Position numbers and translations under genes: made by a program. The notes beneath the pieces are model-generated. The model did not search any database, was not told the origin of the DNA, and saw only the letters and a list, made by a program, of their open reading frames with translations. Of a stretch of 27,141 nucleotides of DNA, positions 1 to 7,614 are shown piece by piece; the stretch's first letter is position 1; each line of letters begins with the position of its first letter. The stretch spans positions 1 to 27,141 of the forward strand of contig DAOUJG010000002.1 of NCBI GenBank assembly GCA_034423015.1. Direction: 5' to 3'. Source of the DNA: JAGWBJ01 sp034423015 (GTDB lineage: Bacteria; Chloroflexota; Dehalococcoidia; Lucifugimonadales; JAGWBF01).

Positions 1-848
1 GCTCATCCGAAGCTTTTGTACCAACAACCGGTTCGGGCCTCCAGTCCGTGTTATCGAACCTTCACCCTGGCCATGGGTAGCTCACCCGGTTTCGGGTCTA
101 CTCCATGGGACTAGTCGCCCTATTCGGACTCGCTTTCGCTTCGGCTCCGGAACTCCAGTTCCTTAACCTTTGCCCCACATAGTAAGTCCCCGGATCATTC
201 TTCAATAGGCACGCCGTCATCCGCCGTTGCGACGGACTCCGACATTCTGTAGGCCCACGGTTTCAGATCTATTTCACTCCCCTCCCGGGGTGCTTTTCAC
301 CTTTCCCTCACGGTACTGGTACACTATCGGTGGCCAAGGGTATTTAGCCTTGGAGGGTGGTCCCCCCGACTTCCCACAGGATTTCTCGTGTCCCGTGGTA
401 CTCAGGTAGTCATCCAGGAGCCCTATCCCTTTCGTCTACGGGGCTTTCACCCTCTATGACGGTCCTTTCCAGGTGCCTTCGACTAGAGATAGGGTTTGTA
501 ACTCCTCGCCCGCGCCGGGACTTGGGCTGGCGACCCCTGTAACCCCGCTGCGACATAGGCCCCCGGGCCACTAAGTCGCAGTGGTTTGGGCTCATCCCCT
601 TTCGTTCGCCACTACTCAGGGAATCTCGGTTGATTTACTCTCCTCGAGGTACTTAGATGTTTCAGTTCCCTCGCTTACCCTTCCGCCTTTATGGCGGAAT
701 TCCCCGGCTCAACACCGAGGAGGGTTTCCCCATTCGGGCATCCCCGACTATGCCTGCTAGACGGCTCATCGAGGCTTTTCGCAGCCTTGCCGCGCCCTTC
801 TTCGGCCCTTGGCCCCTAGGCATCCACCGTAGGCCCTTATTAGCTTGA
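1..848 (-). rRNA. rrl: 23S ribosomal RNA, 5' part (3' end outside window)
   Basis: The minus strand reads as the 5' third of bacterial 23S rRNA. Near 848 it begins with the conserved start (GGTCAAGCTAATAAGGGC, then ACGGTGGATGCC). Further on are the conserved stretches GAACTGAAACATCTAAGTAC (about 650-670), CCTCCAAGGCTAAATACCC (about 335-360) and CAGTACCGTGAGGGAAAGG (about 300-325). This covers domain I and the start of domain II; the gene runs off the left edge, so the remainder and any 5S gene are not visible. No 16S, tRNA-Ile or tRNA-Ala lies upstream: the next thing is a promoter and then a protein operon. The 23S gene therefore appears to be transcribed alone. The exact mature 5' end is by analogy with E. 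coli. Short ORFs in this stretch are spurious. Confidence 0.97.
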
Positions 849-895
849 CCCACGCTAGGAACTCCAAACGTTCCGTATTCTCTTTTTAACGTGCG

Positions 896-929
896 GAGCG
901 GCGGCTGGGTCATCCCAAAGCCGCCGCTC
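896..929 (-). other. 11-bp hairpin in the 23S rRNA leader
   Basis: GAGCGGCGGCT (896-906) and AGCCGCCGCTC (919-929) form a perfect 11-bp stem with a 12-nt loop, about 50 nt upstream of the mature 23S 5' end in the transcribed leader. No T-tract follows on either strand, so it is not an intrinsic terminator. A processing signal or antitermination/leader structure is the likely role; this is inference. Confidence 0.55.
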
Positions 930-992
930 AGGGTTCACCCAGCTATTTGTCTACTCAGACGTTTCGCATGGTCAATACCGCTACTCGCAGTA

Positions 993-1022
993 ATTATAGG
1001 GGCTCCCACCGCCGCGAGTCAA
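993..1022 (-). promoter_or_regulatory. Sigma70-type promoter of the 23S rRNA gene
   Basis: On the minus strand a TTGACT -35 box (1017-1022) and a perfect TATAAT -10 box (993-998) are 18 bp apart. Initiation near 986 would give a leader of about 140 nt before the 23S 5' end. A second weaker TTGACC (about 972-977) may be a tandem promoter. Strong promoters are expected for rRNA genes, and this one explains the absence of a 16S gene upstream. Confidence 0.85.
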
Positions 1023-1026
1023 TAGC

Positions 1027-1263
1027 TCAGGGCGGCAGAGGCCAGGATATCTCGACGGGCAGTGTATGCGGACGTCCTGGCTCAGCGTCGTGCAGCCGAT
1101 GTCGAATCTCCGCGTGCGAGGCCGCCTCGAGGAACAGCTCCAGCGCCTCCGTCAAACTGTCCCGGGCCTCGTCCACCGAATCGCCCTGGCTGGCGATGTC
1201 CAGCTCGGGGCAGAGGGCTACGTAACCGTCGCCCTCCTGCTCGATGATCGCCGTCAAACTCAA
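1027..1263 (-). CDS. HicB-like (UPF0150 family) antitoxin
   Basis: A 78-residue protein whose first 48 residues match the HicB / UPF0150 partial RNase H-like fold: TAIIEQEGDGYVALCPELD, then a serine/glutamine-rich turn and DEARDSLTEALELFLE. HicB proteins usually neutralise the HicA mRNA-cleaving toxin. No hicA is visible; instead this is the last gene of an operon behind a PIN protein. It starts with TTG inside the TTGA overlap with the PIN stop codon, preceded by a GGAG-type Shine-Dalgarno, so it is probably translationally coupled. There is no C-terminal DNA-binding domain; the tail is proline-rich. It could serve as an accessory or replacement antitoxin for the operon, or be an orphan. Family call is fairly secure, partner assignment is inference. 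Confidence 0.75.
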   Translation of the reverse strand: MSLTAIIEQEGDGYVALCPELDIASQGDSVDEARDSLTEALELFLEAASHAEIRHRLHDAEPGRPHTLPVEISWPLPP

Positions 1264-1781
1264 TGGACTCCCGCCCTCCAGCCAGTTCGGAAGTCAAGGG
1301 ATCTGATCATGTCAAACGTACTGATGCACGGCACGTTGAAGTGTTGGCTCACGTCAGGCAGGTGGCGATTGGCCCGGCTTCGACTTGGCCTGGAGTGCTC
1401 AGTAGTTACTATACAGCGATCGGAGACGTTGACGAGGGCGTAAGCAATGAGAAACGGGTCACGCCCAATTTTCTCAAGCTCTACATCAGTCAGATCGTCG
1501 GCGTATCCTTCTTCAGTAACCCTGGCTACCAAGTCCTCCCGGACGGTCTCCTGCAGGACCAGCACATCTCGGTGCAACCTCAACCATTCAATCAATTGGT
1601 CGGGGCGGCTCGAAGATGGGAAAACTACCTCTTCATACACCTCCACGGGCACTTTCACACGCCCCTGCTCTCCCATCTCGGCCAGCCAGTCCCAGAACTC
1701 AGGCACTCGTTCAATGGGGTAGTAATCGCGATTAGCGTCTATCAACACATTCGCGTCGAGGATATAAAGGACACTCTCCAC
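1260..1781 (-). CDS. PIN-domain protein, DUF4411 type (probable toxin)
   Basis: A 173-residue protein with a PIN-like fold. It opens with YILDANVLIDANRDYY (acidic D9 and D15), has acidic residues in PVEVYEE (44-51), GRDPFLIAYA (D108) and the polar TTEHS segment (127-131), and ends with the LPDVSQHFNVPCIS strand typical of DUF4411. PIN proteins are Mg-dependent RNases and commonly toxins. DUF4411 genes often sit directly after XRE/ImmA-IrrE genes, as here, with 6 nt between them. The start is GTG at 1781. The downstream HicB-like gene overlaps its stop. The cluster is therefore probably a type II toxin-antitoxin unit, with this protein the toxin; actual RNase activity is not shown by the sequence. 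Confidence 0.85.
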   Translation of the reverse strand: MESVLYILDANVLIDANRDYYPIERVPEFWDWLAEMGEQGRVKVPVEVYEEVVFPSSSRPDQLIEWLRLHRDVLVLQETVREDLVARVTEEGYADDLTDVELEKIGRDPFLIAYALVNVSDRCIVTTEHSRPSRSRANRHLPDVSQHFNVPCISTFDMIRSLDFRTGWRAGVH

Positions 1782-1787
1782 CTAAGA

Positions 1788-2975
1788 CTAACCACCAGTA
1801 TTGAGCAACGCATGCACCTGTCGGGGTCTTACGCCCAGAATCCTAGCCGCCTTGGAAGTCGAGAGCGCATCAGATGCCATCATGCGGCGAACGAAGTCAA
1901 TGGTACGTCTCCCCAACCGGTGACGGCGCACCACGTAGTAGCTCGGTCCCCCCTCCCGTTCTCTTGCCTGGGCCCGCTCATGTTCCCGTTGCGCCCGCCA
2001 CTGTTGGTAATAGTCGGACCGGAGCTCTTCCAACGTCTCCTGACTGATGCGACCCGCCATGTAGGCGTTGTAGGCAACCATGGTGCGGCTGAGGTGGCGC
2101 TCACAAGCAATTGTATCGAGTTGTTTCGATATCGCCCCCAAATCGCTGCTTCCATTGAGGGCGAGTCCCTTCAATTCCTGTGACGGCAGCAAAAACTCCC
2201 CAGCAACTCTGTCGCAAAAGCGCTCATTGTCGTCATCGACCGACGAGCTGCCAACGCCTGTCTGTCCCAACAGCAAATGCACCATCTCGTGCAACAGAGT
2301 GAAGGACCAAGCAGACCTAGCATCTTGGTCGTTGATCACGATGAAGGGGGCCACGTCGTCCGCTATGGAGAATCCTCGAAAAACAGCCGTGCTGATCGCC
2401 GTGTGGTAGTTACCTAAATCGCCTTTGATCAGCACGAAGACCCCAGCCCTTTCGGCTTTCGCACGCAGTAAGTCGAAGGCGGCCGATGGGCTATCCTGGC
2501 CGCGATATTCGTGAAGCTCTACGCCCAACAGGTCCTTCAGCGACTTAAGCACCTCCACCTGCCCATCATCCACCCAGTGGGAGCCAACAAAGAGTAGAGA
2601 TTCCCCCTCTTCCTCGTCCTCCAAGAGAGAGCGCACCATGCTTTGACGGGCCCGAGTGTCCCGAATCAACGCGTCCAGCAGAGCATCATCAACGGTCGAA
2701 TGAACGGCCGACGTAGTCCGAAAGTCTAACCCACGGTCTTCCTGCACCGGCGGTTTGGACAAGTAGAAGGCAAGCAACGGCCGGCGGTAGTGTTCCGCCA
2801 TCTTTATCAACTGGGTCCGAGACGGCTCTCTCTGACCACCTTCGATAATCGCCAGTTTCTCTGCCGAGGTCGATCTGGTACTGCTCTGGAATCCCAGTTT
2901 CCTGGCCGCCGCCTCTTGCGTCAGGCCCGCCGTCTCCCGGGCCCAAACCAGTATTTCGGGGTTTACCTTGGGCAT
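1788..2975 (-). CDS. XRE-family regulator with ImmA/IrrE zinc metallopeptidase domain
   Basis: A 395-residue two-domain protein. Residues about 1-75 form a Cro/C1-type helix-turn-helix (LTQEAAARKLGF, then LAIIEGGQREPSRTQLIKMA). Residues about 160-290 form an ImmA/IrrE (DUF955) metallopeptidase, with HEMVH at 229-233 and the third zinc ligand in ERFCDRVAGEFLLP (E260). Relatives such as ImmA cleave repressors. A C-terminal segment (about 370-392, TSKAARILGVRPRQVHALL) looks like an extra helix-turn-helix. It is the first gene of the operon and probably the autoregulator and antitoxin-like partner of the PIN protein. It starts at ATG 2975, preceded by AGGAAG. Base composition is visibly less GC-rich than the flanking housekeeping genes, consistent with transfer. 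Confidence 0.9.
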   Translation of the reverse strand: MPKVNPEILVWARETAGLTQEAAARKLGFQSSTRSTSAEKLAIIEGGQREPSRTQLIKMAEHYRRPLLAFYLSKPPVQEDRGLDFRTTSAVHSTVDDALLDALIRDTRARQSMVRSLLEDEEEGESLLFVGSHWVDDGQVEVLKSLKDLLGVELHEYRGQDSPSAAFDLLRAKAERAGVFVLIKGDLGNYHTAISTAVFRGFSIADDVAPFIVINDQDARSAWSFTLLHEMVHLLLGQTGVGSSSVDDDNERFCDRVAGEFLLPSQELKGLALNGSSDLGAISKQLDTIACERHLSRTMVAYNAYMAGRISQETLEELRSDYYQQWRAQREHERAQAREREGGPSYYVVRRHRLGRRTIDFVRRMMASDALSTSKAARILGVRPRQVHALLNTGG

Positions 2976-3185
2976 CTTCCTGCGATCCTAGTCTGTGTTC
3001 CTCTGAGGCATCAACATCATAGGGAGGGGCGGGCAACTTCTCCAGTATTACAATCGTGAGATGGTAGCCAGTACTTGGCCTTGAGCCGTAGCCTCGTTCA
3101 CGTCCCCGTCACCTTAAAGTCTATCAGAGCCGGCGTCGCAAATCGAACGTTGAGATGCGGTGGTCCACCATCTGGGGTGGCCGTG

Positions 3186-3214
3186 TTGAACCCCGCCATC
3201 TCCTAGCGTATCAT
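3186..3214 (+). promoter_or_regulatory. Probable promoter of the NHL-repeat gene
   Basis: TTGAAC (3186-3191) and TATCAT (3209-3214) are separated by exactly 17 bp and lie about 30 nt before the GTG/ATG region of the downstream gene. The rest of the 2976-3245 gap, which is the divergent upstream region of the XRE operon, shows no further recognisable element; no convincing promoter for that operon was found. Confidence 0.6.
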
Positions 3215-3245
3215 AGCGGGCATCCGGGAGATGGGGAGGGCCTAC

Positions 3246-4085
3246 ATGGCTACCGTGGTCGTGGGCACAGGCGACTACATGTTCGACGTCAAGAGGAACT
3301 GGGGCAACCTGCCCGTCGGCTGGGAGTTCCGGGACGTCTCGGGCGTGGGCGTCGACTCCCAGGACCGCCTGTACGTCTACCAGCGGGGAGAGCACCCGGT
3401 GGTGGTGTTCGACCGCGACGGCAACTTCATCTCCTCCTGGGGAGACCGCATCACCGACGACGCCCATCACATCAAGATCGGCCCCGACGACCACGCCTAC
3501 CTCGCCGACCGGGACGGGCACCAGGTGTACAAGTTCACCCTGGACGGGGAGCTGGTCATGTCCCTGGGCCGGAAGCACTACCCCTCCCTTCAGGCCCCCT
3601 TCAACCACCCCACGTGCGTGGCCGTGGCGCCCACGGGGGAGATATACGTCTCCGACGGCTACGCCAACTCGGTGGTGCACAAGTTCGCCCCCGACGGCGA
3701 GCTGATGTTCACCTGGGGCTCCCCCGGCACCGGCCCAGGACAGTTCTGGGTGCCCCACGCCATCGCCCTGGACAGCGAGGGGCTGGTGTACGTGGCCGAC
3801 CGGGAGAACAACCGGGTCCAGGTCTTCACCCCCGAGGGGGAGTACATACGGGAGTGGGGCGACGTGTTCGTCCCCACGGACATCTTCATAGACCGAAACG
3901 ACGTCTGCTACATGACCGAGCGGTTCACCGACCGGTTCCACGTGTTCGACAAGATGGGCAACCTGCTGGCCCGGGGGCGCGTGGAGGGGGAGGGCCACGC
4001 CGTCTGCGCCGACTCCCGGGGGGACCTGTACGTGGCCCAGATGGAGCTGCGGTGCGTGGACAAGTTCGTGAAGAGGAAGCCCTAG
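3246..4085 (+). CDS. NHL-repeat beta-propeller protein
   Basis: A 279-residue protein made almost entirely of NHL-type blades of about 45 residues, with recurring patterns such as DSQDRLYVYQRGEHPVVVFD, DHAYLADRDGHQVYKFTLDG, TGEIYVSDGYANSVVHKF and EGLVYVADRENNRVQVFTP. About six blades can be counted. It resembles cytoplasmic 6-bladed NHL proteins and the lyase half of peptidyl-glycine alpha-amidating enzymes, but it has no signal peptide and no activity can be assigned. The ATG at 3246 (MATVVVGTG) is preferred over the in-frame ATG at 3231 because GGGAGGG sits 5 nt before it. Its stop codon overlaps that of the convergent ffh gene in a shared CTAG. Confidence 0.88.
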   Translation: MATVVVGTGDYMFDVKRNWGNLPVGWEFRDVSGVGVDSQDRLYVYQRGEHPVVVFDRDGNFISSWGDRITDDAHHIKIGPDDHAYLADRDGHQVYKFTLDGELVMSLGRKHYPSLQAPFNHPTCVAVAPTGEIYVSDGYANSVVHKFAPDGELMFTWGSPGTGPGQFWVPHAIALDSEGLVYVADRENNRVQVFTPEGEYIREWGDVFVPTDIFIDRNDVCYMTERFTDRFHVFDKMGNLLARGRVEGEGHAVCADSRGDLYVAQMELRCVDKFVKRKP

Positions 4086-5407
4086 CGGAACAGGCTCTGC
4101 AGGTCCCTGGGAGTGCGGGCCTTGGACAGGTGCCGCATCAGCTTCTGCGCCTGACGGAACTGGTTAAGTAGCTGGTTGACGTCCCGGGGGGTCGTGCCGC
4201 TGCCCAGGGCGATGCGGCGGCGCCGGCGCCCGTTGAGGATGTCCGGGTCGCGGCGCTCCTGGGGCGTCATCGAGCGGATGATGGCCTCGAACCTTACGAT
4301 CTGCTTCTCGTCGAAGTCCTGGGGCAGCCGGTCCCGCATCTGCGAGAACCCCGGTATCATCTCCAGGACCTGGGCGAACCCCATCTTGCGCACGCTCTGG
4401 AACTGCTCCAGGAAGTCCTCCAGGTCGAAGGTGGCGTGGCGTATCTTCCGCTCCAGCTCCTTCGCCTTCTTCTCGTCGACGGCCTGCTGGGCCTTCTCCA
4501 CCAGGGACACGATGTCACCCATGCCCAGGATCCGGGAGGCCATCCTCTCGGGGTAGAAGGGCTCCAGGGCGTCCGAGCGCTCTCCCACGCCGGTGAACTT
4601 GATGGGCACCCCCGTGACGTGGGTGATGGATATAGCCGCGCCGCCCCGGGCGTCGCCGTCCAGCTTGGTCAGCACCAGTCCCGTCAGGTTGACCCGCTCG
4701 TGGAACTCTTGGGCCGACTGCACCGCATCCTGGCCCGTCATGGCGTCGGCCACCAGGAGGACCTCCTGGGGAGACAGGGCCCGGCGCACCTCCTCCAGCT
4801 CCTCCATCAGATCGTCGTCGATGTGCAGCCGCCCGCCGGTGTCCACGATGGCCCAGGCGGCCCCGGACTCCCGGGCCTGTTTCAGGCCCGCCTTGGCCAC
4901 CTTCACGGGAGTCGACGATGTCCCTTCCTGGTACACCGGGATGCCCAGCTCGTTCCCCAGGACGGTGAGCTGCTGGATGGCCGCGGGCCTGCGCAGGTCC
5001 GCCGCCACCAGCAGCGGGCGTTGCCCCGACTGGGCCAGGTGCCGGGCCAGCTTGGCTGCCGTCGTCGTCTTGCCCGATCCCTGGAGCCCCACCAGCATGA
5101 CGACCGAGGGCTGGGCGTCCCCCTGGATCAGCTTGTGGTCATGGCCCGTCAGGACGCCGGTCAGCTCCTCGTGGACGATCTTTACCACCTGCTGGCCGGG
5201 GCTGAGGCTCTCCAGCACCTCCCCTCCCACGGCCCTGTCCTTGACCCGGTTCACCAGCTCCCTGGCGACCCGGAAGTTTACGTCGGCTTCCAGCAGCGCC
5301 AGGCGGACCTGGCGGAGGGCGTCGTCGACGTCCTTCTCCGTCAGCCTTCCCCTGCCGGTGAGCTTCTGGAACACCCCGTTCAGCTTGTCGGTCAGTGCCT
5401 CGAACAT
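4082..5407 (-). CDS. ffh: Signal recognition particle protein Ffh (SRP54)
   Basis: A 441-residue GTPase that binds SRP RNA and signal sequences of nascent membrane proteins and docks with FtsY. The N domain spans about 1-95. The G domain has GLQGSGKT at 107-114 (P-loop), VDTGGR at 188-193 and TKLD at 247-250, plus the SRP insertion ALEPFYPERMASRILGMGD. The methionine-rich M domain begins near 300 and contains the RNA-binding stretch NGRRRRRIALGSGT. Length is normal for bacterial Ffh. The ATG start is preceded by AGGAGG and a strong promoter. It stands alone; neither rpsP nor ylxM follows. Its stop codon shares CTAG with the NHL gene stop, so no terminator fits between them. Confidence 0.98.
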   Translation of the reverse strand: MFEALTDKLNGVFQKLTGRGRLTEKDVDDALRQVRLALLEADVNFRVARELVNRVKDRAVGGEVLESLSPGQQVVKIVHEELTGVLTGHDHKLIQGDAQPSVVMLVGLQGSGKTTTAAKLARHLAQSGQRPLLVAADLRRPAAIQQLTVLGNELGIPVYQEGTSSTPVKVAKAGLKQARESGAAWAIVDTGGRLHIDDDLMEELEEVRRALSPQEVLLVADAMTGQDAVQSAQEFHERVNLTGLVLTKLDGDARGGAAISITHVTGVPIKFTGVGERSDALEPFYPERMASRILGMGDIVSLVEKAQQAVDEKKAKELERKIRHATFDLEDFLEQFQSVRKMGFAQVLEMIPGFSQMRDRLPQDFDEKQIVRFEAIIRSMTPQERRDPDILNGRRRRRIALGSGTTPRDVNQLLNQFRQAQKLMRHLSKARTPRDLQSLFR

Positions 5408-5425
5408 GGCCAGCCTCCTGGCTCG

Positions 5426-5454
5426 ATTCTACGGTAGCCCCCCGTGGGGGTCAA
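5426..5454 (-). promoter_or_regulatory. Promoter of ffh
   Basis: Minus-strand TTGACC (5449-5454) and TAGAAT (5426-5431) are 17 bp apart. The -10 box lies about 20 nt before the ffh ATG, giving a very short leader that carries AGGAGG. Confidence 0.8.
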
Positions 5455-5485
5455 GGAAAGCGGGGGCGGGGCATGGCCGCCGTGG

Positions 5486-5514
5486 TTCACGGAGGGCGGC
5501 GCACCTGCTAGAAT
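5486..5514 (+). promoter_or_regulatory. Probable promoter of the CoA-transferase cluster
   Basis: TTCACG (5486-5491) and TAGAAT (5509-5514) are 17 bp apart. Initiation about 7 nt downstream would put the transcript start almost on the AAGGAG ribosome site at 5520-5525, so the leader would be only about 13 nt. It is divergent from the ffh promoter in a 126-bp gap. Confidence 0.6.
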
Positions 5515-5533
5515 CCGGGAAGGAGCTAGGGAG

Positions 5534-6229
5534 GTGCCCTTGTCCCCCAACAAGGTCTACGCAACGGCGGCGGATGCCGTCGCCGACGTCCCCAGCGGGT
5601 CCACCCTGATGGTGGCCGGACACCTGGGGACCGGGGCGCCCGAGGGCCTCGTCCGGGCGCTGCTGGAGAGGAACGTCACGGGCCTGACGTGCATCTGCGG
5701 CCCCGGGGAGGTTGGCGGCGCCGGCGTCCACGATGCCTCCGTGCTGGTCGCCCAGGGCCGCGTCAGCAGGCTCATAACCGTCCCGCCGGCAAACGCCGAG
5801 GATGGAGCGCCCGCCATGGACCTCCGGCGTTCAGGAGGCATCGAGGTACAGGCCGTGTCCCCGGGCACACTGGCCGAGCGGGTCCGGGCCGCCGGCGCCG
5901 GGTTGGGGGGCATCCTGCTCCCCCTGGAGGACGCCGACTCGACAGGGGACGGTTTGGAGACCCGCACCATCGAAGGCGCCGTGTACGCCTTGGAGGCCCC
6001 CCTGGCCGCGGACTTCGCCCTGCTCCGCGCCCGGGCGGCGGACACCCTGGGCAACCTGGTCTACCGTTCGTCCCAACGCAACTGGAACCCGGTCATGGCC
6101 GCCGCCGCCCGGACCACCATCGCCGAGGTGGAGGAGCTGGTCCAGCCCGGGGAGCTGGACCCGGAGCTGGTCACAACTCCAGGGCTGTACGTGAACAGGG
6201 TCGTGCCCGTTGGGGTGCGTGCCGGATGA
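5534..6229 (+). CDS. Divergent CoA-transferase alpha-subunit-like protein (A')
   Basis: A 231-residue relative of the A subunit of family I (succinyl-CoA:3-ketoacid type) CoA transferases. The C-terminal half keeps LERVRAAG-like, FALLRARAADTLGNLVYR and RNWNPVMAAAARTTIAEVEE, and the end ELDPELVTTPGLYVNRVV. Several hallmark segments are changed: the GGFG loop is AGHLG, the SNNAG loop is CGPGE, and the YTPTG loop is absent. The canonical A domain in the next gene retains all of these, so this protein looks specialised or non-catalytic. The start is taken at GTG 5534, with AAGGAG 8 nt upstream; TTG 5540 is an alternative. It overlaps the next gene by 4 nt (ATGA), so the two are translationally coupled. 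Confidence 0.8.
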   Translation: MPLSPNKVYATAADAVADVPSGSTLMVAGHLGTGAPEGLVRALLERNVTGLTCICGPGEVGGAGVHDASVLVAQGRVSRLITVPPANAEDGAPAMDLRRSGGIEVQAVSPGTLAERVRAAGAGLGGILLPLEDADSTGDGLETRTIEGAVYALEAPLAADFALLRARAADTLGNLVYRSSQRNWNPVMAAAARTTIAEVEELVQPGELDPELVTTPGLYVNRVVPVGVRAG

Positions 6230-7572
6230 CCGCCCGGATTGGCCTGGAGCGGATGGCGGCCTGGGTCGCCGCCGAGCTCCCGGCGGGCCGGGTGGCGAGC
6301 CTGGCCCCCGGCCTGCCCCAGCGCGTCGCAGACCACCTGTCTCCCGCAGGCGGCGTGGTCCTGCTCTCCGAAGACGGTCTCCTCAGTGTGGCGCCGGGGA
6401 CCGTGATAGCGGACCTGGACCAGGCCGACGCCAGGGGCCTGGTCAGGGGAGGATACCTGGACACCGCCGTCGTCGATGGCGTCCAGGTATCCAGTGACGG
6501 AAGCGTCGCGGTCCGGGGCGCGGGCCAGGGAGGGGCGGCCGCCGCGGAGAATCTGGCCCGGGCTCGCCGGGTCGTGGTCATGATGGAGCACACCGGCACC
6601 GACGGCTCCCCCCGCATCGTGGAATCGCCCACTCTCGCTCCTTCCGGCAGGGCCCACGTGATCGTGACCGACCTGGCGGTCCTGGACGTAGGCGGCGGGG
6701 GACTGGTCCTGAAAGAGCTGGCCCCCGGCTGGACCGTCGACCGGGTGCGCACCGTCACCGACGCCCCACTCACCGCCGGGGCCGGCCTGAGGGAGATGGA
6801 CCTTTCGCCCACCGCCGCCGAGGCGCAGTCCAAGCTGTTCCGGAGCGCCGCCGATGCCGTCGCCGACATCCCCCATGGCGCGGTGGTAATGCTTGGCGGC
6901 TTCGGGGGGCCCGGCGGCATGGCCCACAACCTGGTCATGGCCCTGAGAGACCAGGGGGCCGGGGGCCTGACCGTGATAAGCAACACCGCCGGCATCGCCC
7001 GGGTCGCCAACTTCGGCACCCCCTCGGGGTTCACCGCCATCGATCACAGCATCCTGGTGGAAAACGGGCAGATACGCAAGGCCGTGGCCTCCTTCCCCGT
7101 CTCCCCCTCGCCGTCCAGGCCCAGCCCCTTCGAGGAGGCATACAGGGCCGGCAAAGCCGAGCTGGAGCTGGTGCCCCAGGGGACCCTGGCCGAGCGCATC
7201 CGAGCGGGCGGGCTGGGCGTGGCCGGGTTCTACACGCCCACGGGAGCGGGAACCCCCATAGCAGAGGGCAAGGAGACACGCACCCTCGACGGCAGGGAGT
7301 ACATCCTGGAGCGGGCCCTGCGGGCGGACTACGCCCTGCTGCGCGCCCACAAAGCCGATACCCTGGGCAACCTGGTGTACCGGGGCACCTCCCGCAACTT
7401 CAACGCCACCATGGCCCCCGCGGCCGACGTGACCATCGTCGAGGTGGACGAGGTCGTCCAGCCGGGCGACCTGGACCCGCAGGCGGTGGTCACCCCGTGC
7501 CCCTTCGTCCAGCGCATCGTCGTCCGGCCCCCCGGCTTCGTTCCCTACACCCGGGACCCGGGCCGGGTGTAG
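6226..7572 (+). CDS. CoA-transferase B'-A fusion protein
   Basis: A 448-residue fusion in the order B then A, the reverse of animal SCOT (A-B). Residues about 1-193 are a divergent B domain with catalytic-Glu motif LLSEDG (E49), VVMMEHTG, HVIVTDLAVLDV and LKELAPGW, ending in LREMDL like a free B subunit. Between E49 and RGG (74-76) it is about 21 residues shorter than the canonical B protein in this window, so it lacks the INAG segment. Residues about 203-445 are a canonical A domain: AADAVADIPHGAVVMLGGFG, VISNTAG, GTLAERIRAGG, FYTPTGAGT and GNLVYRGTSRNFNATMA. It begins at ATG 6226 in an ATGA overlap. The A half probably pairs with the separate canonical B subunit (8570-9235); the B' half may pair with A'. 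That pairing is inference. Confidence 0.87.
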   Translation: MTARIGLERMAAWVAAELPAGRVASLAPGLPQRVADHLSPAGGVVLLSEDGLLSVAPGTVIADLDQADARGLVRGGYLDTAVVDGVQVSSDGSVAVRGAGQGGAAAAENLARARRVVVMMEHTGTDGSPRIVESPTLAPSGRAHVIVTDLAVLDVGGGGLVLKELAPGWTVDRVRTVTDAPLTAGAGLREMDLSPTAAEAQSKLFRSAADAVADIPHGAVVMLGGFGGPGGMAHNLVMALRDQGAGGLTVISNTAGIARVANFGTPSGFTAIDHSILVENGQIRKAVASFPVSPSPSRPSPFEEAYRAGKAELELVPQGTLAERIRAGGLGVAGFYTPTGAGTPIAEGKETRTLDGREYILERALRADYALLRAHKADTLGNLVYRGTSRNFNATMAPAADVTIVEVDEVVQPGDLDPQAVVTPCPFVQRIVVRPPGFVPYTRDPGRV

Positions 7573-7614
7573 AATTGGGTCGGTATCCGGGAAGAATGGC
7601 GGGGGCGCAAGAGG

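Noticed and set aside
227..848. Several short ORFs in the first 850 bases
   Set aside because: They lie inside the 23S rRNA gene.
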